A stretch of DNA of 64,000 nucleotides. It comes from Fimbriiglobus ruber (GTDB lineage Bacteria; Planctomycetota; Planctomycetia; Gemmatales; Gemmataceae). The stretch lies in assembly GCF_002197845.1 (NCBI RefSeq), contig NZ_NIDE01000014.1, forward strand, positions 496,001-560,000, in the 5' to 3' direction. A program made the position numbers and the translations under genes. Below the pieces are notes generated by a model. That model was given only the letters and a program-made list of their open reading frames with translations. It did not search any database and was not told the DNA's origin. This document shows positions 45,038 to 55,700 of this stretch, in pieces (within the stretch, counting starts at the first letter, position 1; every line of letters begins with the position of its first letter).

Positions 45038-47329
45038 ATGCGCAAGACGCTCTCCCACCCGGCGACCTGGCTAATCGCCGCGGGCGTGTCCCTGCTCGCC
45101 GTCGGCGCCGGCCTGTACCTCGGGGCGGGCACGACCCCACCGCCGACGGACGTCGTCTCGCCGCCACCGCCGCCGCAACACGAGCCCCGCAAGTCGTTCG
45201 ACACCTCCGGCTTCCTCACCGTCGCCGACAAGCTCAAACCGTGGCCGCCGACGGCCTCCCTGGAAGAAGTCGCCGACTCTTACCGGAAGGCCGGCTACCG
45301 CCTCCTCGGAGTTCTCGATCAAGAAATGGCCAAACCGTCGCTGTCCTCCCGGCAACGAACCCAGGGCCGCCTCGTCCGGGCCGTTCTCCTGAACTACGAG
45401 GGGGAACCGGCCAAGGCGTACCAGGCCCTGTCGGAGGCGCGGGCGGAAATCGAGGCCGACGCCGGGGGCGCCAGAGAGTGGTTGTTCACGTTCATCTTTT
45501 ATCAGGGGGTGACGGCGCTGCGGCGCGGGGAGACGGACAACTGCGTGCTGTGCCGGGGGGAGAGTTCGTGCATCCTTCCGATCGCGGCGGCGGCCGTCCA
45601 CACCCAGCCGACGGGGTCGCGGCTGGCGATTCAGCACTTCACCGAATACCTCGACCGGTTCCCCGACGACCTGGAGGTCCGGTGGCTGCTGAACATCACC
45701 CACATGACGCTCGGCGAGCATCCCGCCAAGGTCGACCCGCGGTACCTGGTTTCCCTCGACCGATACACCCACTCGGAGTTCGACATCGGGCGGTTCCGGG
45801 ACGTCGGCCACCTGGTCGGGGTGAACCGGCTCAACCAGGCGGGCGGGGTGATCATGGACGACTTCGACGGCGACGATCTCCCTGACATCGTTGTCAGCTC
45901 GTTCGATCCGACCGAAGCGATGGTGTTCTACCGCAACAAGGGGGACGGGACGTTCGAGGACCGGACCAAGGAGGCGGGGCTGTCGAACCAAATCGGCGGC
46001 GGGTTGTATTGCGTGCAGGGGGATTACAACAACGACGGCCACCCGGACGTCTACGTCTGCCGCGGGGCGTGGCTGCTTTACCCGGTGCGGCCGAGCCTCT
46101 TACGCAACGACGGGAACGGGACGTTTACCGACGTGACCGCGGAGGCGGGTCTCTTGGACCCGGTCAACTCGATTTCCGCGTCGTGGGCGGACTACGACAA
46201 CGACGGCCACCTCGACCTGTTCGTTTGCAACGAGACCGGCCCCTGTCGGCTTTACCGCAACCGGGGTAACGGCACGTTTGAAGAGGTGGCGGGGAAGGCC
46301 GGCGTGTCCGGCGGCCCGGCCGGCGGGTGGAAGGGGGTGGCTTGGGTCGATTACGACAATGACGGCTACCCCGATCTGTTCGTCAACAACATGACCACCA
46401 CCGCCGCGCTCTTCCGGAACAATCGCGACGGCACCTTCTCCAACGTGACGGCGAAGATGGGGATCGACGGCCCGCGGCAAGGGTTCTCGTGCTGGGCGTG
46501 GGACTTCGATAACGACGGGTATCTGGACATCTTCGCCTCCTGTTACGATCGCGCTCTGGGAGACGTGGTGAAGGGTCTGACCGGCCAACCGCACTCGCGC
46601 CGTTATTCGAACAAGTTGTACCGCAATCTGGGCGGGAAGAAGTTCCAGGACGTGACCAAGGAGGCTGGCCTCGACGTGGTCATGTCGCCCATGGGGAGCA
46701 ATTTCGGCGACTTCGACAACGACGGCTACCTCGACTTCTACATGGGCACCGGCGACCCGTCGTTGTTCTTGCTGGTGCCGAACCGGATGTTCAAGAATGT
46801 GGGCGGGAAGCGGTTCGCAGAGATCACCGGGACGTCGGGGACAGGGCACCTGCAGAAGGGTCACGCGGTCGCGTGCGGGGACTGGGACCGCAACGGAACG
46901 GTGGACGTGTTCATTGAAATGGGGGGCGCGGTCAACGGGGACAAGTACCACAACATCCTGTTCCAGAATCCGGGCCAGGGGAACAACTGGCTGTCGGTGA
47001 AACTCGTCGGCAAGAAGTCGAACCGGTCGGCGATCGGGGCGCGGATCAAGGTGCAGACGGCCGGCCCCCAACCGTTGACGGTCCACCGGCACGTGTCGAG
47101 CGGGAGTAGCTTCGGGGCCAACCCGCTCGAGCAGCACGTCGGGCTGGGTAAGGCCGACCGGGTCGCGGTGCTTGAGGTCTACTGGCCGACGAGCGGGACG
47201 ACGCAGGTGTTCCGGGACGTGCCGGTGAACCGGGGGATCGAGGTGACGGAGTTCGCCACCGACTACCGGACGCTCGACCGCAAGCCGATCCCGCTGCCGA
47301 AGGGTGGCGAGCAAGCAATAGGGAGATGA
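45038..47329 (+). CDS. CRTAC1-like FG-GAP/UnbV protein, copy 2
   Basis: A 763-aa paralogue of the 42464 gene with the same order: N-terminal hydrophobic segment ('WLIAAGVSLLAVGAGLYLGA'), helical region with 'ETDNCVLCRGESSCILPIAA', FG-GAP propeller, ASPIC/UnbV tail. Long blocks are identical at protein level, for example 'HTQPTGSRLAI' and 'PLTVHRHVSSGSSFGANPLE'. ATG 45038 has GAGGCAGG upstream and starts the signal segment; the frame is open 10 codons further. No frame damage. The function is unknown; it is probably an extracytoplasmic Ca-stabilised scaffold or binding protein. Confidence 0.9.
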   Translation: MRKTLSHPATWLIAAGVSLLAVGAGLYLGAGTTPPPTDVVSPPPPPQHEPRKSFDTSGFLTVADKLKPWPPTASLEEVADSYRKAGYRLLGVLDQEMAKPSLSSRQRTQGRLVRAVLLNYEGEPAKAYQALSEARAEIEADAGGAREWLFTFIFYQGVTALRRGETDNCVLCRGESSCILPIAAAAVHTQPTGSRLAIQHFTEYLDRFPDDLEVRWLLNITHMTLGEHPAKVDPRYLVSLDRYTHSEFDIGRFRDVGHLVGVNRLNQAGGVIMDDFDGDDLPDIVVSSFDPTEAMVFYRNKGDGTFEDRTKEAGLSNQIGGGLYCVQGDYNNDGHPDVYVCRGAWLLYPVRPSLLRNDGNGTFTDVTAEAGLLDPVNSISASWADYDNDGHLDLFVCNETGPCRLYRNRGNGTFEEVAGKAGVSGGPAGGWKGVAWVDYDNDGYPDLFVNNMTTTAALFRNNRDGTFSNVTAKMGIDGPRQGFSCWAWDFDNDGYLDIFASCYDRALGDVVKGLTGQPHSRRYSNKLYRNLGGKKFQDVTKEAGLDVVMSPMGSNFGDFDNDGYLDFYMGTGDPSLFLLVPNRMFKNVGGKRFAEITGTSGTGHLQKGHAVACGDWDRNGTVDVFIEMGGAVNGDKYHNILFQNPGQGNNWLSVKLVGKKSNRSAIGARIKVQTAGPQPLTVHRHVSSGSSFGANPLEQHVGLGKADRVAVLEVYWPTSGTTQVFRDVPVNRGIEVTEFATDYRTLDRKPIPLPKGGEQAIGR

Positions 47330-47454
47330 ATCCCGGGACGCACCGGTCGTGTAAAATTTGCACACACGATCCCACTACCGTTGACGGGGCGTCTGATGTT
47401 GACCCGGGCCGGCCCCGCCGGCTGAAATGCCACCCGCGTACATTCGAGAAGCCG

Positions 47455-49725
47455 ATGACCAAAACCTTCTCCCGCACGATGGTCTGGCGAACCGCCGGGG
47501 TCGTTTGCCTGCTCGCGGCCGTCGGCGGCGGCCTGTATTTCGGGACCGGCACGGCACCGCCGGTGACGAGCGCCGCCCCGTCGCCCCCGCCGCAATACAA
47601 GCCCCGCAAGCCGTTCGACACGGCCGGATACGCCACCATTACGTCACTGATCAAACCCTGGCCGCCCTCGGCCTCCCTCGAAGAGGTCGCCGACTCCCAC
47701 CGAAAGATCGGCTACCGGCTGCTCGGAGTTCTCGATCAGGAAATGGCCAACCAAGTGCTGTCCTCCCGGCAACGAACCCAGGGCCACCTCGTCCGGGCCG
47801 CCCTCATGAACTACGAGGGGGAGCCGGCCAAGGCGTACCAGACCCTGACGGAGGCGCGGGCGGAAATCGAGGCCAGTGCCGGGATCGCCGAAGAGGTGCT
47901 GTACACGTTCATTTATTACCAGGGTCTGACGGCGCTGCGGCGCGGGGAGACGGACAACTGCGTGCTGTGCCGGGGCGAGAGTTCGTGCATCCTTCCCATA
48001 GCACCGGCGGCCGTCCACACCCAGCCGACCGGGTCGCGGCTGGCGATCCGCCACTTCACCGAATACCTCGACCGGTTCCCCGACGACTTGGAGGTCCGGT
48101 GGCTGCTGAACATTGCCCACATGACGCTCGGCGAATATCCCGCCGGGGTCGACCCGCGGTATCTGGTTTCCCTCGACCGGTACACCCACTCGGAGTTCGA
48201 CATCGGGCGGTTTCGGGACGTCGGCCACCTGGTCGGGGTGAACCGGCTCAACCAGGCGGGGGGGGCGATCATGGACGACTTCGACGGTGACGGGTTGCTC
48301 GATCTCGTCGTCAGTTGTTTCGACCCGACGGAGCCGATGGCGTTCTACCGGAACAAGGGGGACGGGACGTTCGAGGACCGAACCAAGGAGGCGGGGCTGT
48401 CGAACCAGGTGGGCGGCGGGTTGTACTGCGTGCAGGCGGATTACAACAACGACGGCCGCCCGGACATCTACGTCTGCCGCGGGGCGTGGCTGAACGACGT
48501 GGTGCGGCCGAGTCTTCTGCGCAACAACGGGAATGGGACGTTTACCGACGTGACCGCGGAGGCGGGTCTGTTGGACCCGGTGAACTCCATCTCCGCGTCG
48601 TGGGCGGACTACGACAACGATGGCTATCTTGACCTGTTCGTCTGCGTCGAGCGGGGCCCGTGTCGGCTCTACCGCAACCGGGGCACCGGGACGTTCGAAG
48701 AGGTGGCGGTGAAAGCCGGCGTGTCCGGCGGTCCGGACGGCGGGTGGAAGGGGGCGGCCTGGGTCGACTTCGACAACGACGGCTACCCCGATCTGTTCGT
48801 CAACAATCTGAGAAGCACCGCGATACTCTATCGGAATAATCGGGACGGCACCTTCTCCAACGTCACGGCGGCGATGGGCATCGACGGCCCGAAGGAAGGG
48901 TTCTCGTGTTGGGCGTGGGACTTCGACAACGACGGGTACCTGGACATCTTCGCCACCTCCTACAACCGCACGCTCGCGGACGTAGTAAAAGGCTTGATCG
49001 GCCAACCGCACTCGCGATATCCCAACAAGTTGTATCGCAATCTGGGCGGGAAGGGGTTCCAAGATGTCACGAAAGAAGCCGGTCTCGACATGGTGTTCGC
49101 GACGATGGGGAGCAATTTCGGCGACTTCGACAACGACGGCTACCTCGACTTCTACCTGGGCACCGGCGACCCGATGTTGAGTACATTGGTGCCGAAGAGG
49201 ATGTTCAAGAACGTGGGTGGGAAACGGTTCGCGGAGATCACCGGGTCGTCGGGGACGGGTCATTTGCAGAAGGGTCACGCGGTCGCGTGCGGGGACTGGG
49301 ACCGCAACGGGACGGTGGACATCTTCATCGAAATGGGCGGGGCGATTAACGGGGATAAGTACCACAACATCCTGTTCCAGAATCCGGGCCAGGGGAACAA
49401 CTGGCTATCGATCAAGCTGGTCGGCAAGAAGACCAACCGGTCGGCGATCGGGGCTCGGATCAAGGTGCAGACGGCCGGTCCGGAGCCGCTGACGGTCCAC
49501 CGGCATGTGTCGAGCGGGAGCAGCTTCGGGGCCAACCCGCTCGAACAGCACGTCGGGCTGGGCAAGGCGGACCGGGTCGCGGTACTTGAGGTCTACTGGC
49601 CGACGAGCGGGACGACGCAGGTGTTCCGGGACGTGCCGGTGAACCGGGGGATCGAGGTGACGGAGTTCGCGACCGACTACAAAACACGCGAGTGGAAGCC
49701 GATCCCGCTGCCCAAGGGGAATTAG
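47455..49725 (+). CDS. CRTAC1-like FG-GAP/UnbV protein, copy 3
   Basis: A 756-aa third paralogue. It starts MTKTFSRTMVWRTAGVVCLL; ATG 47455 was chosen because the hydrophobic segment follows directly, although the frame is open 43 codons upstream. It has the same Cys cluster ('CVLCRGESSCILPIAPAAVH'), propeller and UnbV tail. Differences from copies 1 and 2 are concentrated in the N-terminal 150 residues and in the propeller loops facing outward ('AWLNDVVRPSLLRN', 'NLRSTAILYRNNRDG'), as expected if the three recognise different partners. It is followed after 27 bases by the gene at 49753. Confidence 0.9.
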   Translation: MTKTFSRTMVWRTAGVVCLLAAVGGGLYFGTGTAPPVTSAAPSPPPQYKPRKPFDTAGYATITSLIKPWPPSASLEEVADSHRKIGYRLLGVLDQEMANQVLSSRQRTQGHLVRAALMNYEGEPAKAYQTLTEARAEIEASAGIAEEVLYTFIYYQGLTALRRGETDNCVLCRGESSCILPIAPAAVHTQPTGSRLAIRHFTEYLDRFPDDLEVRWLLNIAHMTLGEYPAGVDPRYLVSLDRYTHSEFDIGRFRDVGHLVGVNRLNQAGGAIMDDFDGDGLLDLVVSCFDPTEPMAFYRNKGDGTFEDRTKEAGLSNQVGGGLYCVQADYNNDGRPDIYVCRGAWLNDVVRPSLLRNNGNGTFTDVTAEAGLLDPVNSISASWADYDNDGYLDLFVCVERGPCRLYRNRGTGTFEEVAVKAGVSGGPDGGWKGAAWVDFDNDGYPDLFVNNLRSTAILYRNNRDGTFSNVTAAMGIDGPKEGFSCWAWDFDNDGYLDIFATSYNRTLADVVKGLIGQPHSRYPNKLYRNLGGKGFQDVTKEAGLDMVFATMGSNFGDFDNDGYLDFYLGTGDPMLSTLVPKRMFKNVGGKRFAEITGSSGTGHLQKGHAVACGDWDRNGTVDIFIEMGGAINGDKYHNILFQNPGQGNNWLSIKLVGKKTNRSAIGARIKVQTAGPEPLTVHRHVSSGSSFGANPLEQHVGLGKADRVAVLEVYWPTSGTTQVFRDVPVNRGIEVTEFATDYKTREWKPIPLPKGN

Positions 49726-49752
49726 CCGGTCAACCCATTGAAGGACGGTCCC

Positions 49753-52497
49753 GTGAAACTTCTCTTCTGCCTATCTGGCCTTTTGGTTCTCGTTCTCGAC
49801 CTGACTGGAGCGGCAGCCGACTCGTTCCCGCCCGCCCGTACCGCCCTCGACCGCTTTTACGCCGAACGCCTCAAGCGGCCGTTCATCCAGATGCCGGACG
49901 CGCCGGAATATAAACCTTTTCCTCCACCCTGGGCGGCCCCGCTCAAACAACTCGCGTCCGAGACGGCCGACGACCGCCGCGCCGCGACCGCGTACTTGCG
50001 GGCACTGCTCATCCTCACTCTGGAAGACGAGCAGTCCGGCCAGGCCCCGTGGCGGAACACGCCCTACTGGGGTGGCGGCGCGGACGTGCCCGCGCGCGAC
50101 CTGCGGAAGGAGGTCGCCGACGAACTCGCCAAAGCGAAGCCGTCCGCCGAGGTGCTGCCGGTGCTGCGGTGGTATTTGGAGAACGAGCCGGCTGACCGAT
50201 TCCTGAGCCCGGTCGTCGCGGCGCTGGGCAAGGTGGACGGGGAAGCGGCTGGTACGCTTCGCGCGGATCTGGCGACCAAGCCGCACCCGAACGCGGTCGT
50301 GGTTGCCGCGGCCCTTCGCCAGATCGCGGCGAGTAAACAGGTCCTCCCCGCCGAGACAGTCGCGGCACTCTGCCACCACCACCGGGCCGCGATCCGCGAC
50401 GCCGCCCGCGCGCTCAACACGCGGCAGGATGGGAAGAACCCCGGCGCGTTCGACGCGGCCAAGACCATTCGCACCGAGCCGGTGGCGAAGTTAATGGGCC
50501 GCGTTCTCGAACTCCTGCCCGATTTGCCCGCGGCTAAAGCCGAGTTCGTGACCGTCACCGTCCGCCACCTCGACGACAAGATGATGGAACGGAAGAAGCA
50601 TGAGGACCAGGGTTGGCTGGTCAAGAAGGACGCCGCGACCGTGGAAATTTACACGCCCTACGGGCGCACACATACCTACCGCGACAAGGAGAAGACCACG
50701 ACCTCGGTGGGGACGCCGTCACCCGACGGGCGGGGCATTTCGTTCAGCGAAGTCGCGGTCGTTACGGCCGTCAGCGTCACGCCCACGGACCCGGCGGATG
50801 TGGTGAAAATCGTGGTCGAGTCGCGGAAGAAGGGGAGCGCGGGAAACGACTTGTCCGAGCAGGGTGGGCTCACGGGCCAGTTCCGCGGGTCGGGGGCGAC
50901 ACTCTTCGAGGCGATGCTCGGGGCCTGGCTCTTTCGCGCCGGCCGGGACGCGGACGCGGCCCGGGTCATCCTCCCCGCGCTCGATTCGCTCTACCGCGAC
51001 GAACACCTCGTCCACATGGTCCGCGATCAAATGGGCGAGCTGGTCGGTCAGAAAATGCTCGTCGCGTTCGTCGGCGACCGCGACTACGGGGCCGCCCTTG
51101 GGCACGCCCGACAGATCAACGAGAAATACCCCGACACGCGCTTCCACGACTACGCGAAGGAACTGGCCGTCCAACTCCCGAAGCGGGCGGACGATTTCGC
51201 CAAACTCAAACTGCCGACCCCGGTGGAGTGGACCGCCCTCAAGAAGATGCTCACCCGCGACCAGCAGATCGACTTTCTGTGCGAACGGATGCGTCTCCTG
51301 AACTGCTTCCAGATGGGCCAACCGGGCGGCTACAGTTCTGGCGAGACACAATACGCCGAACCCCGCGGCCTGTCCGACGACGCCGCATGGGGGCGAGGTG
51401 GGGGAGATACCGTTGTCATCAATCCTCTGACCGAACTCACCGGGCAGGCCGGCTGGTTGGTCGAGAAGGGGCCGCGGTCGAAGGGACTGGAGTTAGCGCC
51501 CCGGGACATCCCGCGCCTGAGCAAGTACCTGCGGGACGACTGGTACATGCTGATCGTCAGCTTCTGGCGAGATTTCTCCCCAGAGCGTAACCTGGCCGGC
51601 ACGCGGCGGCAATTCACCTCGATCATTGACTCGATCGCACACAGGGATATCTGCCACGTTGACCAGTGGAAAGACACCACGCCCGCTACGATTGACCGGG
51701 AGATCGAGCGCATCAACAAGTGGGCCGCGGAGAACGCGAATAAGACGAGTAACCAGGTAGAGTGGGAAGCCCTGGAAGAAGCCCTCACCGGGGAAGCGAA
51801 GTGGTATGACTTGGAAAGTCGTTTCGAAAGGCTGCTCGCGGCAAAGGAACCACGGGTTTTCGGCGTGATGAAACGGCTCCTGGATCAAGGTGATACCGAC
51901 GCGCAGACCAAGTACGGGGTACTGCATCTTTACCTCGAACACGACGCGAATCGGGCAAAGGATCTGGCCCCCAAATACCTGACGGACAAAGACGAATTGT
52001 TACGCTTGACCGCGGCCCTGATCGTCTTCAAAACCGGGGACAAGACGAAGGCACGGGCGATCCTTGGCAACGAGGTCGCAGTGGGCAGCGCGTGGTCGGC
52101 CGCGGCAAACGCGCTGTTGGAGGACGACTCGCCGGAATCGAAGAAGGATCTGGCCCGGTTGTTCACGAACCGCCACCTGCCGCACGACCGGTACGGGGGG
52201 CGGCCCAAGTTGCTGGCTCGCTGTGCCGCGGCCGGGCTGAAGGAGCCGTACACGTTCTACCTGAAATTGCTCGACGTCAATAAGAACCAACTTCCGAGCG
52301 TGAACGAGAAGGGGGAACCATCGGGGACGTCGTATTACGAACCGTCAGTGGCGGAATCGTTTGCCGCCGAACTCGCGAGCGAGTTCGCCCCGGACGACGC
52401 GACTGTCAAGGACATCGCGAAAAAGTTTCCGAAAACAAAGGACCAGATTCTACACCTGAAGAAGTGGCTCCAGTCGCGGGCGCAATCAAAAGACTGA
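49753..52497 (+). CDS. Large exported protein, unknown function
   Basis: A 914-aa protein with a signal peptide (VKLLFCLSGLLVLVLDLTGA). GTG 49753 was preferred over a TTG 15 bases upstream because the signal begins there. The sequence is mostly helical with HEAT/armadillo-like stretches ('VVAALGKVDGEAAGTLRADL', 'AVVVAALRQIAASKQVLPAE', 'LRLTAALIVFKTGDKTKARA') and few Cys. No catalytic motif is recognised. It follows the third CRTAC1-like gene so closely that it is probably in the same operon, and may act with those proteins outside the cytoplasm. Confidence 0.75.
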   Translation: MKLLFCLSGLLVLVLDLTGAAADSFPPARTALDRFYAERLKRPFIQMPDAPEYKPFPPPWAAPLKQLASETADDRRAATAYLRALLILTLEDEQSGQAPWRNTPYWGGGADVPARDLRKEVADELAKAKPSAEVLPVLRWYLENEPADRFLSPVVAALGKVDGEAAGTLRADLATKPHPNAVVVAAALRQIAASKQVLPAETVAALCHHHRAAIRDAARALNTRQDGKNPGAFDAAKTIRTEPVAKLMGRVLELLPDLPAAKAEFVTVTVRHLDDKMMERKKHEDQGWLVKKDAATVEIYTPYGRTHTYRDKEKTTTSVGTPSPDGRGISFSEVAVVTAVSVTPTDPADVVKIVVESRKKGSAGNDLSEQGGLTGQFRGSGATLFEAMLGAWLFRAGRDADAARVILPALDSLYRDEHLVHMVRDQMGELVGQKMLVAFVGDRDYGAALGHARQINEKYPDTRFHDYAKELAVQLPKRADDFAKLKLPTPVEWTALKKMLTRDQQIDFLCERMRLLNCFQMGQPGGYSSGETQYAEPRGLSDDAAWGRGGGDTVVINPLTELTGQAGWLVEKGPRSKGLELAPRDIPRLSKYLRDDWYMLIVSFWRDFSPERNLAGTRRQFTSIIDSIAHRDICHVDQWKDTTPATIDREIERINKWAAENANKTSNQVEWEALEEALTGEAKWYDLESRFERLLAAKEPRVFGVMKRLLDQGDTDAQTKYGVLHLYLEHDANRAKDLAPKYLTDKDELLRLTAALIVFKTGDKTKARAILGNEVAVGSAWSAAANALLEDDSPESKKDLARLFTNRHLPHDRYGGRPKLLARCAAAGLKEPYTFYLKLLDVNKNQLPSVNEKGEPSGTSYYEPSVAESFAAELASEFAPDDATVKDIAKKFPKTKDQILHLKKWLQSRAQSKD

Positions 52498-52788
52498 CTT
52501 TGCGGTCGGTGATCCGAGCGACGAACCGACCGAGAGGCCGTAATTCCCGCACGCCCACTATTCACCCGGTAGACATTTCAAATTGTCTAATCTTCGGGCC
52601 AGATCGAATGAAATCTGGGGCTACGCGGAAACAATGGGCTCATTCCATTACGGCCCAAACTTCCGATCACACATCGACTTCCGGATCGTCAGCTGCGTGC
52701 GAACGGTTGAAAAACGAAAATATGGTGAAAATTGGGACCGGCCCGTGCAAGTAGTACGGTAGGTGACTGGTTTCCACCCGGGGGATTC
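52498..52788. other. Intergenic region with an ECF-type promoter candidate
   Basis: About 290 bases. The part from 52724 on matches the upstream region of the second sigma-WD40 gene (58416-58478). The rest is AT-richer and without recognisable features. Confidence 0.6.
52724..52756 (+). promoter_or_regulatory. Promoter-like motif of sigma-WD40 gene 1
   Basis: GGTGAAAATT (52724-52733), 17 bases, then GTAGTA (52751-52756), ending 32 bases before the ATG. The same pair with a 16-base spacer lies upstream of the duplicate gene. It may be an ECF-type promoter read by the sigma factor itself. Confidence 0.5.
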
Positions 52789-55700
52789 ATGGGACACGGC
52801 CCCGCGCTCCTGACCCGTTTCATTCGCCGGCTGGCCGATGACCGGGTGGCGGCGCCGACCACCGCGGAGCTGCTCGACCGGTTCGTCGCGAGCCGCGATG
52901 AGGACGCCTTCCGCAGCATCGTCGATCGGCACGGGCCGATGGTCTGGGGGGTCTGCTCGCGGATCTTGCGCCAGCCCCAGGACATCGAAGACGCGTTCCA
53001 GGTGACGTTTATCGTGCTGGCCCGACGGGCTGCTGTCGTCCGCCCATCGGAGATGCTCCCGGCGTGGCTCCACGGGGTGGCCCGGCGGTCTGCCATCCGT
53101 GTGATGCGACTCTCCGCCCGCCGCCGTGAAGTGCAAGTGAACACCATGCCGAACCCCGCCGCGAACCTGGCCAACGACCTGGTCGACCTGCCGGTGATCC
53201 TCGACGAGGAACTCGGGCGGCTCCCGCCGAAGCTCCGGCAGACGGTCGTCCTGTGTCACCTCCAGAACCGGACGTACGCCGACGCCGCCCGGGAGATGGG
53301 GTGTTCGATCGCGTCCGTGGCCAAGCGGCTCGATCAGGCGGCGGTTCGACTCCGCGACCGGCTCACCCGCCGCGGGTTGGCTCCCGTCGCGTGTACCGCC
53401 TGGGCGCTGGCGGCCTGGGCGCCGGAGGCGGCGGCCGTTTCCGCGGGTGTGGCCGACCGGACCATTGCGGCCGCCCTCGGCGTCGGTGCCGGAGCGGCAG
53501 CGACTCCGGTCGCCGTGGCCGCCGCGAATGACATTGTCGGCTCGATGACGCGGTTTAAACTTCGGTTTCTCGCGGTCGCGCTGGCCCTCGCCGGGGTCGG
53601 AGCGACCGCCGCCGTTCAGTTCACGGCCGCCCCGGTCCAGCCGGAACTGCCGCCGCCCCGAGCCGCCGCCCCGGTTCGGGGCGACCGGTTCGGCGACCCG
53701 CTCCCGGACGGGGCCGTCGCCCGGATCGGGACCGTTCGCTTCCGGACCGGCAAGACGCCGTGTGCTGGCGGGGTCGGATTCCTGGCTGGCGGAAAGACGG
53801 TGGTCGCGGCCTACTGGACCGGTTCCGTCGTATTCTGGGACGCGGCCACCGGGCGGGAAACGGCCCGGCTCGACGGCCCGCCCGGGGTGGCGGCCCTCGC
53901 GGTCTCGGCCGACGGCCGGCGGTTGGTCGTGGCCGGAAAGGAGATCTGGGCCTGGGACGTCACCCCGCAGGGGGTCGTGTCGCTCTGGAAAAAGCCCAGC
54001 CCGAACGGGGCGCGGGTCGACGGCATGGCCCTCAGCCCGGACGGCAAGACTCTGGTCTGCGGGTCGCGAACCGGCGGACATTTGTTCGACGCCGCGACCG
54101 GCGATTTGCTCAAACCACTGGCGGTCAAGTCCCCGCGGCTGATGGCGTTCGCGGCGGGCGGGCGGGCGCTGGTGGTCGCCGGGGAGGGCTCGATCCACGT
54201 TTACGACCCGGCGACCGGGGACGAGCGGCGGCAGATCCATTTCCCCGAGCGGGTCGTCGTCCAGTTGGCCGTCGCCCCGGACGGCTCCCGGGTGGCGGCG
54301 GCCGGGGGTAAATCGTTCTGGATCTGGGACGCCGCGACCGGCCGGGAACTGGCCACCGTTTCCTCCGGGTCTGGCGATCCCGCGATAATGCTTTTTAGTC
54401 CGACGACCGCGCTGTTCTTCTCGCCCGACGGTCGGATTCTGTTCGACGTCGACGGCGAACGAATCCACTACCGCGACCCGGCGACCGGGTCGGAGACCCG
54501 GCCGGCGGTGACCGCGCCGCACGCACAGTCGCGCACCATGGTGATTCCCGCCGTCTCCCCGGACGGGAAGCTGATGGCCTTCGCCATCGGCGGGGCGGTG
54601 GGGGTGTGGCGGACCGATACCGGGGCCGAGATCGGGCCGGCCGGTGGGCCGTACGCCGATGTCACGTCCCTGGCGTTCACCCCGGACGGGCAAAACCTCG
54701 TCACCGCGGCCTTCTTCAACCACTTCGAAATTTGGAACCCGGCGACCGGGGCGCCGGTCCGCCGACTGACCGTGCCCGCGTCGGGGTTGGTCGTGGGGTC
54801 GCTGGTCGTTGCCCCGTCCGGGGAGGTGGAAACCGTCTTCTCCCGGTACGGGGGAAACGCGGGCAACCGGGTGGGGGTCGCCGGGTGGAACCCCCAAACC
54901 GGAGGAAGCGCGACCGACCGGCCCGGAGTTCCTTCGGCGGTGGCCAAAGCTCGGACCCTGCCCACGCCCGCCGCCGCATTGTCCGCCGACGGCCGCCGGG
55001 TGGTGTGGGCGCACGAAACGGCCCTGGTCGCCGTCGATTGGGCGACCGGAGCCGAGATTCGACGCGTCGACACGAAAATGCCGGTCGCCCATCCGACCGT
55101 CTCGGCAGACGGCGAGACGGCGGCGGCGTACGCCACGAAGGAGGGTGTGGCGTCGGTCTGGGATCTCGGGACCGGCCGCGAGCGGATGCGGGTGTCGGCC
55201 CGCCTGACGGGGTCGACGCTGGGACTGTCGCCGGACGGGCGGTGGCTGGCCGGCGTGGAAGGTGATCCCAAAGGACCGCGCGCCATCCAATTATGGGAAG
55301 TGGCTTCCACCCGATCCGGTCCGCGGTTCCCCTTCGACCACCAGGCGGTCGTCCGGCTGGCTTTCTCCCCGGACGGCCGGTTGCTGGCGGCGGGGGGAGT
55401 GGACGGCGCGGTTCGGGTGTGGGATCTGGCGAGCGGGACGGAAGTCCGGCACTTCACCGGGCACGGCAGCCAGGTTCAAGCCCTGGCCTTCTCCCCGGAC
55501 GGGAAGCGACTGGCGTCCGGCAGTTCCGACGCCACCGCCCTGGTTTGGGACACCGGGTTGCTGCTCCGGTGGCCGCTGGCCGAGGCCCGGTCGTGGGAGC
55601 CGACGGACGCGCAGTGGCGCGGGCTGGGGAAGGACGACCCGGACCCGGCAGCCAGAACCACGTGGGCGCTAGTGGCGGCCGGGGATGCCGCGGTCCCCTT

